This document shows, piece after piece, positions 33,496-42,959 of a stretch of 64,000 bases of DNA. Made by a program: the position numbers and the translations under genes. Position 1 is the first letter of the stretch. Each line of letters begins with the position of its first letter. The notes under the pieces are model-generated. The model worked only from the letters and a program-made list of their open reading frames with translations, searched no databases and was not told the DNA's origin. Origin of the DNA: Synchiropus splendidus. Lineage: Eukaryota; Chordata; Actinopteri; Syngnathiformes; Callionymidae. The stretch covers positions 15,657,563 to 15,721,562 of the forward strand of contig NC_071348.1 in NCBI RefSeq assembly GCF_027744825.2, given 5' to 3'.

Positions 33496-33924
33496 TAGGG
33501 TACACCACGCTTTACCACATAGAAATGGACACCTGCTCTTACAATGTGCAATACCCATCTCAATGTGCAATAACCATCCCTATGGTGCAATAACCCTTTT
33601 TAACCTAGTTTAATTTTTAACTTTTTTATTCTTTTTATTTTGTTTTATTTTATTTTTATTATTATTATTATTTTTTTTTTATTATTATATATATATATAT
33701 TTTTTTAATCTTATTTTATTTTCAATTGTATTTTTACTTCCAGGTTATTAGTATTATTATTTTTATTTCATTTGTATTTTCTTTCTTATTCTCTGTGTGA
33801 TGCTCTTCCTAACTGCATGCCCTTCCTTGCCTCTATTGTTACTGGAAACGTAAATTTCCTGGAGGGAGTCATCCCAAAGGGATCAATAAAGTCAAGTCTA
33901 AGTCTAAGTCTAAGTCTAAGTCTA
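33496..33924 (+). other. LINE 3' UTR and AGTCTA tail
   Basis: It is AT-rich with T-runs and an (AT)n stretch near 33690. A short hairpin-prone stretch (ggagggagtcatccc) precedes AATAAA. The tail is five copies of AGTCTA. No coding potential is seen. Confidence 0.85.
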
Positions 33925-36102
33925 AAAACATGGGAACAAGAACTGTGGACAACCATAGGAGCTTATGGAAATGAAGAATGGGACAAAAGTAATCAAATAG
34001 GACAACTCCTGCTAGATATAGCCCCCCTACCTTTTTCGGCTAACTCTGACCCCGAATTGTTAAACACTGATTCGACTGACCCTGCTCCTAGAAGAATTAG
34101 AAGAGGGCTGGAGTACACATGTTCTTGGGAAATGTTCCAAAAGGTAGAGACAAAAACCATGCTGTTATTATCGGAACCTATTCTTACCACTGTAGCAGCA
34201 GCGAATCAAGCTAAACATGAAGGAGAGAAGGAACAACAAGTTAAGTTTTTTCTCTCCACACCAGAAGAAAAACAATTTGACAATCGTCTTTATTTGATGA
34301 CAAATGGTTATAAACCATGGTTGGACGGCAAGTCTCCCCCGGACACTCATTTCAGGGAAGAGGAGGTTTATCCCAGGTGTCAACCAGAGAAAGATTGCAC
34401 AAACAAAGGGCCTAAGAATGATGAGTATGACACTAGCCCACGAGACTCTGGCTTACGTAATGTTTATTGGAAGTGGCATCTGTTGACCACTATGAGTGAA
34501 CAAAATAGGGGCAAGATTAATGGATCGGGAAGAGAGTGCATTGCAGATCAGCATCCGGGTAGTAATTTCTGGAAACTTTGGCTCAAATACCCTGTGGTGC
34601 AAAGAAGAGTTATGTGGTACAAATTAGGGGCATTGCAAGAAGATGGTATATTATGCCATAATAAACAGTTTGACGGTAAAGGGATGGAAGAAGGAAATGA
34701 TTGTCACAAAGAACCATGCGAGTGCCGAAGGGATCAAATAGGCCTCGCAATCCCTATGATGACGAAGCAGCCTTGGAGAAACTGGGTCAGAAATAATCAG
34801 TCAATATGGTGGGCTGAGGCTAAGGAATGTTTGTCTCAAAAGCTTGGAATAAACATTACCCATGTTAAATACGCATATCAGCTCATTAATGAGAAACCTA
34901 ACAATACAGAAAATAAGATATTTTATCCAATGAGAGGAAAAGACTGGCCAGAAGCAATGGAGAATTGTACAACGGACTTACCAGTTAATCTATCCTGCCC
35001 AAGTAGCCAATCAATAGGTCAACAACCGAATAGTCATGAACACACTATTTCTCCCACATGTCTGAACAATAAGGCTAAAGATGATCCGACGGTCTTCTTT
35101 ATAGCATGGGAATGGTCACAGTTAGCTGGTCTCATTTTGGGGCAAGGATTAGGATGGAATTTGTTTGACACGGAAAGTTTAGAAATGCTGATATGGCCAC
35201 ACCTAGTATCATATGAAGAATTACGAACCCCTAGTGATGAAGGAAAAAATATCACTGTGATACACAGGTTCCTTGCAAGCCCAGGATTGCCGAATTCAGT
35301 AAATCCACTCAACACTCTGTGGGGAAAGGTTAAAAACTATGAAGTAAAAGTTTGGACTGAGCAAGGAGTATGGGGATATGATTCAGTACACCAGAAGAAT
35401 ATTACTGAATGGAATAAACCATCTACGGAGGGACTCCAAAATGATGACCAAAAGACGTGGTACACCGCTCGTAAAGAAGCAACATTATTGTTTAACCCGA
35501 GCCAATTATCGGGAGACATTACTCAGATAAAAGGAGGTAAAAGAACCTCGGGAATGGCCCTCCAGGATCAATTAACTAATTATCAAAATTTCTTAAGAAG
35601 GAAAGAGGTCTCCTGGAACGATTCCAATGGGGAAGTGTCTATACGAGCCTGGCCTTATCTCGCAATGAAACCATTACTCGTAGAGGCCTCATCAAAAGAT
35701 AGAGGTCAGAAAAAGGGAAAACATGAAGATATCTCTATAAGGTACACAGCGACGTTTCTGTTGCCCGATCATCTGAAAACAGTCAAACAATATTTTAAAC
35801 AACACTCGGAATGGCGCCATGTAAGAACAATTCAGTCATCATTCCCGTTTGTCCATACTACCCTGATGACTACGGAAAGATTTCTGATAGCAGGGCTAGA
35901 CCTCTTTGAGGTCAACAATACAAAACAAACAAAGAGTCAGGAGTTTGATAAAACTGAATTCAAGAAGACTTGGTTCCCCGTTATAAGTAGCGTTCAATAT
36001 CCACAGCTCAGATGGCAACCCCAAGACCCCGAGCATTTTAGTTTAAACGTTACAGGATATCAAGGGTGTTTTCGCACACCCAAACTAAAACCTGAATCGT
36101 GA
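33925..36102 (+). pseudogene. env: Env, large central part after the LINE
   Basis: About 725 codons continue the env frame interrupted at 30463. An RRIRR site at 34090-34104 is a second candidate processing site. The remainder is a long extracellular-type region rich in Trp, Cys pairs and N-glycosylation sequons (for example NITH, NCTT, NLSC, NITV, NITE, NDSN, NNTK, NVTG). No transmembrane segment is present. It ends at a TGA at 36100-36102 caused by an indel near 36085-36095. Env-like sequence with Cys and Trp (for example CYPHQWGYIPCNRSGCFNW) continues in another frame. With the flanking parts the ancestral Env would approach 1300-1450 residues, far above most retroviral Envs and larger than spumavirus Env. 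Confidence 0.8.
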
Positions 36103-36997
36103 TTATAGTCACAACTCTAATCCATGTTACCCGCATCAGTGGGGTTATATCCCGTGTAATAGATCTGGATGTTTTAATTGGTCCCAAGCAGCCAAGCAAA
36201 TAAAAAGAGAACATGAGTCCTATTTTACTACTAGGTGGGGAACACATGGCACATTGTTGAAAAACAGGGAGAAAATGTGTGGACGGCTTGGGATACATGT
36301 AGCCATACCACACTGGCCGAAAGTAGCAGCTCCGATTGGGCTTTTGGAAAGTATAAATCCAGGGTTCCTCATGTATAATCGATACGAAACATCTCGAGAC
36401 CAATTATGTGATAAGGACAATGTCTATGCAAAGTCACAGACACATGTTTTTGAACTGAATGAAAGAATCCTCTCAAAGATGAAATACAGTAATTCATCCC
36501 CCTGGTATATTCCAAAAGGGGAGAGAAGCTGTGTCTATGAGGAATATAGTGCCCCTAAGATTAATATAACCAGGGACCCATATGCCTGTGAAAAATTAAA
36601 CGATTATTGGCATGTTGTACGTGACTTTCGGAAGAAAGTACCGACGGCAGGATGGTTGGGATTTTTTGGAATAATGACGGAAGCTATGATGTATGGAATA
36701 GGACAGGGAGTCGTAGATACGGCAGCAGCTGTGTGGGAAATTATCGGATTAATATGGTGGTACCTAAAATGGATACTAATTGTATTGGCGATCCTCATAG
36801 CTCTCGCCGTAATCTCCAAAGTAGTCACCTTATGTCGGTGCCTTAATAGTATATGCTGCTATCCGTGCCGTGCAGCCAAAAGACGAAAAGAAAGACAAGA
36901 GAAAGAGTTCTTGAAAAAGGCTCTTCGAGATGTCAAAGAAGACATAAAGAAAAGGAAACAACAAAAATGGAAAAAAGTCAATGGACAAAGGGTATAG
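36103..36997 (+). pseudogene. env: Env membrane-anchor region
   Basis: This is the downstream frame after the indel near 36090. It gives about 298 codons, of which the last 248 follow an internal ATG at 36254. Features are further Cys and N-glycosylation sequons, a Gly/Ala-rich amphipathic stretch (GWLGFFGIMTEAMMYGIGQG) and one clear transmembrane helix at about 36746-36826. After the helix comes a Cys-rich juxtamembrane turn (LCRCLNSICCYPCRAAKRRK), a palmitoylation candidate, and a long, highly basic and charged cytoplasmic tail. It anchors the envelope glycoprotein in the viral membrane. Only the frameshift separates it from the upstream part. Confidence 0.85.
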
Positions 36998-37108
36998 CGA
37001 AGTTTGAATTAGGAACCCTGCTTGTGTCTTACGGATATAAGGATTAAGGTACTGGTTACAAAAGTACCTGAGGGGGAAGTGAATAAGGAAAATCTCAGGG
37101 TAAAAATC

Positions 37109-37740
37109 ATGATTTTAACATGACTGTTAGCCACCATTTTAATAATATTTGTATTACTTAACTTTAAAATTACCCAGTTCTCCTACGGAGAAGATTGGTG
37201 TCAGAAGACGAACATTACACTCTGTAAATCCATAGTTACTTAGAGTTCTCTTAAAACTCTCCTGGGGTGGAGAGAGAGAGGTCGAAACTACCACCGTAAT
37301 AACAGAAAAATACATCTTAATCAGTACCAAAGCATTGGTTTACGATATCACCTCGGGACTGACTAAATGACAAAATGATACAACCCTGCAGAGCAATGTA
37401 TTACGCTCCATGGCTTATTACCCACGTTACATTAAACACCCAATAGTGTTTGAACACTGCACAGAGCAAGGAACTAGTTTGGTCTATCTTCTGGATGACA
37501 CTGACATGGGCATATATTGGAACAGATGTACTGACGTTTCGTCTTCGTCAACAGGAGACTCAAGGTAATCCTGATGATATGGATTCTGTTTAAAAAATTA
37601 GCTGGAGGAGCTTCCTTGTATGTCTCTGTGTTTTATATAGGTTATCTGATGGGGACTTGTTACCCCATGAAGATATGGAAAACTTCGAACAGCATAAGAT
37701 TGTTTGAAATGGCGTCTACTGTTTGTAGACCTTCTCAAAA
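37109..37740 (+). pseudogene. Decayed small membrane glycoprotein-like ORF
   Basis: An ATG at 37109 is followed, apart from one TGA, by a hydrophobic run (LLATILIIFVLLNF). A Cys-containing polar region follows with NIT and NDT sequons. The coding-like reading changes frame near 37265 and continues with stops to about 37568, then in another frame with hydrophobic residues to about 37740. The pattern suggests a type II or signal-anchored glycoprotein that has decayed. I recognise no family. It may instead be non-coding sequence between env and the 3' genes. Confidence 0.3.
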
Positions 37741-37753
37741 TTAACATTTTGTA

Positions 37754-39072
37754 ATGTTTCTGCAGGGCCCAATTGTGGTTACAGACGGGAACGACAAAGC
37801 AGATCAATGGGATCCATGGCACACACAAAAAACGAGAGTCCTGTTAGCCCTAGATGTGATCATGGAGCCCCTTGATCCCGAAACCAAAGTCCACCCTGTA
37901 GATAGAGGAAGACGTAGGATTTTTAGTTGGGGACCCTCAATTCTACCAAAATGGTTGAATACTGGAGGGATGAGCCCCGCATGAGATTTACTGCAAAGGT
38001 ATCACGCGGTGTAGTTACCCAAGATCATAGAAAGAAGGTCCAAAAGCTATGGATACACATGAAATCAAAGCGAGGGAACAGGTCGTGTGGTCATTCGAAA
38101 AAGAGACCCCGTTCATCCTCCAGGTATGGCCACGTTTTGTGGTAATGTGCCAGGAGAATGAACGATTGAACCATTGGCTCCCAGTTGTATGTGCTGAACA
38201 CTGGGAGTTCACGTTCCCAGGGGATGATAAGCTGCCCCCATTGACCACGCACGCCTTTAGGGCGTACCATTGTTAAAATAGGACCTGGGCAGACATCCTG
38301 GATTGAACATGGAGCATTCCATCCTCCATACATGTTGGAGGGAATAGTACTGAAAACCGAACAGGTGGGAGAAATATACAACAAAGACTTGGGAAATGTA
38401 TGCCCTGCCAGACCTTGGGGGCCAGGAAAAATACAGCCAGGCTATCAACCTCCAGGGGATCAGATTTACCTCTATGACCCAAACTTACTGATGGTGACTC
38501 AATGGCAGAAAGACGTCGTGAGTGTGTATGAGGACTGGGAAGAGTGTGTTACGAGGGAACATGGTGACTTGTGGCATGGGGGGTTTGATATACAACATTA
38601 CCAAGGAGGATATTGTCCTAGTGGATACTATGAGTGGATCAAAAGGTTGTTGAAAGACAGACCAGTGGTGCCCACTACATTGGGTTGGCACATGCAAGGA
38701 CCAGTCTCATGGGAAAATTTTGCCCGACTGGTGATGAGTGGAGATAAGGTAGAAGCAATGGCTGTGTTGGAGGGAGATCGTGACTGGAAGCGCCCTGCCA
38801 TGCTCCAGCAGTACAAACGGCAACACTGGTGCAAATGGAGGCCCGCTCCCCGGAGACCAAACCAGGCGAGACGCTGGGTAAGGAGAGCTGCGACATCCAG
38901 TAGCACAGGGGTGACCTCTGGAAGGAGAAGCAATTTTCCGCACACTGAGGAAGCACCTGCTAACTCGGAGTCGGGAGCTACTCCAGCCCCAAGGGCACCC
39001 AAGTATCGGAGGGCCTCCGTGATTGTAAACACGATGGCCATATCCTGGGAAATTGTCACCTGTGTGGGTTAA
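37754..39072 (+). pseudogene. 3' accessory gene, first part, unknown function
   Basis: Overlapping frames at 37754-37984, 37927-38145 and 38049-38276 join to a long open frame reaching 39072 (ATG at 38332; open reading begins near 38262). I read them as one ancestral gene of about 430 codons with three frameshifts. The product is Trp-rich and globular. Near the end is an Arg-rich segment (RRPNQARRWVRRAATSS) at about 38850-38900 that could serve as a nuclear or nucleic-acid-binding signal. Its position between env and the 3' LTR matches the regulatory genes of complex retroviruses such as spumaviruses. A short stretch (ending VVCAEHW) has a faint likeness to part of the pol-env accessory gene (ending EVGAEHL), too weak to claim duplication. 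Confidence 0.5.
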
Positions 39073-39575
39073 ACATGAGAGGCACCAGATTTATCTTCCC
39101 AGATTCAGGACAGTTTGTAGAAGTCCCAGTTAACGTCACTCACATAGGGACAGACGACCCTGTGGGGATGAACACCATAGACATGCTAAACTCTGTACCC
39201 CCGAAACCACCGAGACGTCAGTCACCTACTCCGCTAGCTGAATACTCTGGTGGTCTAGGCCCCTTAACTCCGAAATCTGGGAGCCACACGACTTCTGGTC
39301 CACGAGATGAACATTCACCCAGCACCCCCCAAGATGAGGTTCCAGGTCCCTCAGCGCCTGAGCACCGGAGCAGAGAAGATGGTGACCACACTGCCCCTTT
39401 GATGCCCGACCCTATAACGTCTGCCAGAGCTAGATCGGCGTCAGCGCGGATGTGGATCAGCTACTACGTGAAAATGCTGAAGGAATTGGATGAGCTTGAG
39501 TGACAGCTGGGACAACAAGAAGACGAAGAAGGAGAATTCGAACCACTGAACCTTGGTGATTTAGACAAATGGTGA
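38964..39575 (+). pseudogene. 3' accessory gene, second part, transactivator-like
   Basis: This frame is open from 38964, overlaps the end of the previous ORF, has an ATG at 39075, and reads to TGA 39501-39503. The same frame continues after the TGA to 39573-39575. Upstream of the ATG it encodes a Cys/His cluster (CKHDGHILGNCHLC), so translation probably enters by splicing rather than at that ATG. The middle is Pro/Ser-rich and disordered in composition. Beyond the TGA lies an acidic, hydrophobic tail (EDEEGEFEPLNLGDLDKW) like the activation domains of viral transactivators. Splicing that joins two overlapping 3' frames is known for spumavirus Bet. The analogy is by layout only, and no homology is visible. 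Confidence 0.45.
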
Positions 39576-39589
39576 AGGAGGATATTTTC

Positions 39590-39597
39590 GGAGGGGG
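39590..39597 (+). promoter_or_regulatory. Polypurine tract
   Basis: GGAGGGGG lies one base upstream of the 3' LTR. It is the expected primer site for plus-strand DNA synthesis. An upstream purine-rich stretch at about 39573-39582 (gaaggagga) might be an additional element. Confidence 0.8.
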
Positions 39598-39598
39598 T

Positions 39599-40880
39599 TG
39601 TTGTATATACTGGAAAATCGAAAATATTATAATCAAAACTTGCTAAGTGATATTTGATAATATTTCTGATTTTTATCATTGATTTTGATGTTTGAACTTT
39701 AGTGAACTTATATGCTTTTGAACGTGAACTTTTGAACTCACGAACAAGTGTGTGCTTTGAACTTAAATTGAACTTGCAAACAGGATGTCCTGACGTGTGC
39801 TGACGTGTGCTGACGCAGATGAAACAGGATGTGCTGACCGGATGTGGTGAACCGCAAGGCACTGCAGACGCAAATGCTGACGCAAATGAAACTGGATGGG
39901 ATTAACCGCCGGAACACGCGATCCATTTATGGGCATGTAATCAAAACCAGCTGTGTTGCTATAAAAACGCTCGGAAATGTGACACAGAGGTCCCTTTTTG
40001 CTTTTTGGCTTCATCCGTTTGCAGTAAGGTCTTGTATCTTAACTTTGGACGGTGCTCTTGCTATTGCTCTCAGACTATTTGATTTAATTCATTTTTATCG
40101 TACTCTTATTATTTTTTGATTTAATTCTTTTTATTGTATGTATTTTGATTATATGATTTTTGTCTGGCGGTACTTTTGATATTGTTGGGTATCAGCGTCT
40201 TAAGTTTATGGAGTTTATTGTTCATAATTGATTTTATTGTTTTTATTATTCTTTTATCAATTTTTTGAAGAAATACTTTTGTAACAAAAACATAATAAAA
40301 TTGAGCACGAATTAAGTCCTGAAAAGGCACAACGGTGTTGATCCCTGACTACTAAAGAATCAACTGGCTCCTGTACTACCATCAATTGGGTTATAGGTGA
40401 GTTACTGTTTGATTTCCTCCTGTTCCTCACATGTAGTGAATGTCTCAAAAGGTAGCATTATTCCATCCTGAATTATTGTGTCAATGATAAGGTGGTAGTT
40501 TTAGACAGTTACGGGGAAATATGTTATTTAAAAGGAAAGGATTGAGGATCCCATCATGACTCCCTAAACGAAGTTAAGTAAAGTGACTACGGTAAGAGGT
40601 GTAGCATTGTAAGGTCAAGAACCTGTTTCTTAACAGGTCGGGCTAATTAAATAACCCGCTCAGTGAAGCGCCGACACTACTCACTAATATAATAAGGTGA
40701 GGTTGATACCCTTATTATAGTCTTAGAACCGTGTCCGCAACAAGAGGCTGACTGAGTTGAGCACCCGAGGGGCCCTTTCCCAGAGAGGCAAAGGGAGTTA
40801 GTGTGCTCGGAACTAGGGACGGCTTATGTTATAGCCAATCGCCTTGTACACAAAACCTTGAAAACCTAAACCCGACGACA
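39599..40880 (+). mobile_element. 3' LTR of the endogenous retrovirus
   Basis: This 1282-bp repeat of the 5' LTR begins TGTTGTATATACTGG and ends CCCGACGACA. It has its TATA box at 39960-39967 and AATAAA at 40294-40299. It carries an extra short tandem segment near 39790-39840 (gacgtgtgctgacgtgtgctg) absent from the 5' LTR. It lacks bases near 40163 that the 5' copy has around 16110-16135. Substitutions are scattered throughout. Confidence 0.96.
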
Positions 40881-40885
40881 AACGC
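40881..40885. repeat. Target-site duplication, right copy (AACGC)
   Basis: It is identical to 15596-15600 and directly follows the terminal CA of the 3' LTR. Satellite A resumes here in the phase interrupted at 15600. Confidence 0.97.
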
Positions 40886-42311
40886 CAAATATAAAAATGT
40901 TGTTAACTTTGGAAACACACTTCGGACAGCTTAGATTTGAGGTGCAACTACGAGAAAGACCCTTTCTGCTATAGTGGGAGGTGAAAATTTCATGTTCTGA
41001 AGTTTCCCTGCAAAGTTATGGCACAATGCAGAAAACGCGTTTTCAGGTTGAGATAAGGTCGATTCCGAAACGCCAAACATAAAAATGTTGATAACTTTGG
41101 AAAAACACTTCAGACAGCTTAGATTTGATGTGCAACTACTAGAAAGACCCTTTCTGCTATAGTGGGTGATGAAAATTCCATGTTCTGAAGCTTCCCTGCA
41201 AAGTTATGGCACAATGAGTGAAACGCGTTTTCAGCTTGAGATAAGGTCGATTTTGGAACGCCAAACATAAAAATGTTGATAACTTTGGAAACACACTTCA
41301 GACAGCTTAGATTTGATGTGCAACTACTAGAAAGACCCTTTCAGCTATAGTGGGAGGTGAAAATTTGATGTTCTGAAGCTTCCCTGCAAAGTTTTGGCAC
41401 AATGCAGAAAACGCGTTTTCAGCATGAGATAAGGTGTGTTCCGGAACGCCAAACATAAAAATGTTGATAACTTTGGAAAAACACTTCAGACAGCTTAGAT
41501 TTGATGTGTAACTGCTAGAAAGACCCTTTCTGCTATAGTGGGAGGTTAAAATTTCATGTTCTGAAGCTTCCCTGCAAAGTTATGGCACAATGCGTGAAAC
41601 GCGTTTTCAGCCTGAGATAAGTTCGATTCCGGAACGCAAAACATAAAAATGTTGATAACTTTGGAAAAACACTTTGATGTGCAACTACTAGAAAGACCCT
41701 TTCTGCTATAGTTGGAGGTGAAAATTTAATGTTCTGAAGCTTCCCTGCAAAGTTATGGCACAATGCAGAAAACGCATTTTCAGCCTGTGATAAGGTGCGT
41801 TCCGGAACGCCAAACATAAAAATGTTGATAAGTTTGGAAAAACACGTGAGACAGCGTAGATTTGATGTGCAACTACTAGAAATACCCTTTCTGCTATAGT
41901 GGGATTTGAAAATTTCATATTGTGAAGCTTCCCTGCAAAGTTATGGCACAATGCAGAAAACACGTTTTCAATAAGGTGCGATCCGGAACACCAAACATAA
42001 AAATGTTGATAACTTTCGAAAAACACTTCAGGCAGCTTAGATTTGATGAACAACTACTAGAAAGAACCTTTCTGCAAGAGTGGTAGGTGAAAATTTAATG
42101 TTCTGAAGATTCCCTGAGAAGTTATCGCACAATGCACAAAACGGGTTTTCAGCCTGAGATAAGGTGGGTCTCGAACGCCAAACATAAAAATGTTGATAAC
42201 TTTCGAAAACACTTCAGACAGCTTTGATTTAATGTGCAACTACTAGAAAGACCTTTTCTTCTATAGTGGGAGGTGAAAATGTCATGTTCTGAAGCTTCCC
42301 TGACTAGTTAT
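40881..42311. repeat. Satellite A, right part (decayed edge)
   Basis: About 7.6 monomers of the 188-bp satellite continue after the provirus. They are more divergent than those before it, with internal deletions (one removes about 13 bp near 41673, another shortens a monomer near 41970) and many substitutions. Homology stops within a monomer at about 42311, where satellite B begins. Confidence 0.93.
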
Positions 42312-42911
42312 ATCAAAGTGGGCGGTGCGTCACGCCACCAAAAATGCTCATGAACAAAGTGGGCGGCACGTCACGGTCCCAAATATGGTAATGAGCAAAG
42401 TGGGCAGCGCGTAACGCGACCAAATATGGTAATGAGCAAAGATGGCAGCCCGTCACGCTACGAAATATGGCAATGTATAAAGTGGGCGACTGGTCACTTG
42501 TCCAAATACGGTAATGCGCAAAGTAGGCGACAAGGTGGGTCGCACGTCATGCGACCAAACATGGTAATGAGTAAAGTGGGCGGCAAAATGAGCGGCGCAT
42601 GACGCCACCAAATATTATAATGAGCAAAGTGGGCGGCCCGTCAGGCGACGAAATATGGTAATGAACAAAGTGGGCGACGCGTCATGGGACCATATATGGT
42701 TATGAAAAAAGTGGCTGGCACGTTACACGCACAGAAACTGTAAAAAAAACGGGTGGGCGGAGCGTCACCTGAGCAAATATGGTAATGACCAAAGTGGGCG
42801 GCCGTCACGTGACCAAATATGGTAGTGAACAAAGTGGGCGTCGCTTCACGCAACCAGCTATGGTTATGACCAAGTGAACGGTGCGTTGAACGACCAAATA
42901 TGGTAATGGGC

Positions 42912-42959
42912 AAAGTGGGCGGCAAAGTGGGCGGCAAAGTGGGCGGCAAAGTGGGCGGC
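42912..42959. repeat. 12-bp sub-repeat expansion in satellite B
   Basis: Four copies of aaagtgggcggc stand in tandem within a 41-bp unit. Similar runs occur at 44878-44925 and 47669-47716. Confidence 0.95.

Larger units (their letters stand above)
30464..33924 (+). mobile_element. Sense CR1/L2-type LINE inserted in env
   Basis: This 3.46-kb element has an intact ORF, an AT-rich 3' UTR, AATAAA at 33885-33890 and a 3' tail of five AGTCTA units (33895-33924). AAAA at 30460-30463 and 33925-33928 is the likely short target duplication, and with it the env frame is in phase on both sides. The 3' end (gggatcaataaagtc before the tail) is of the type seen in fish L2-like elements. The full reading frame and clean junctions mark it as a young insertion. 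Confidence 0.92.

Noticed and set aside
37754..39575. Retroviral cyclin-type accessory gene as in epsilonretroviruses
   Set aside because: No cyclin-box-like helix pattern is visible; the region is Trp-rich, then Pro/Ser-rich, then acidic.
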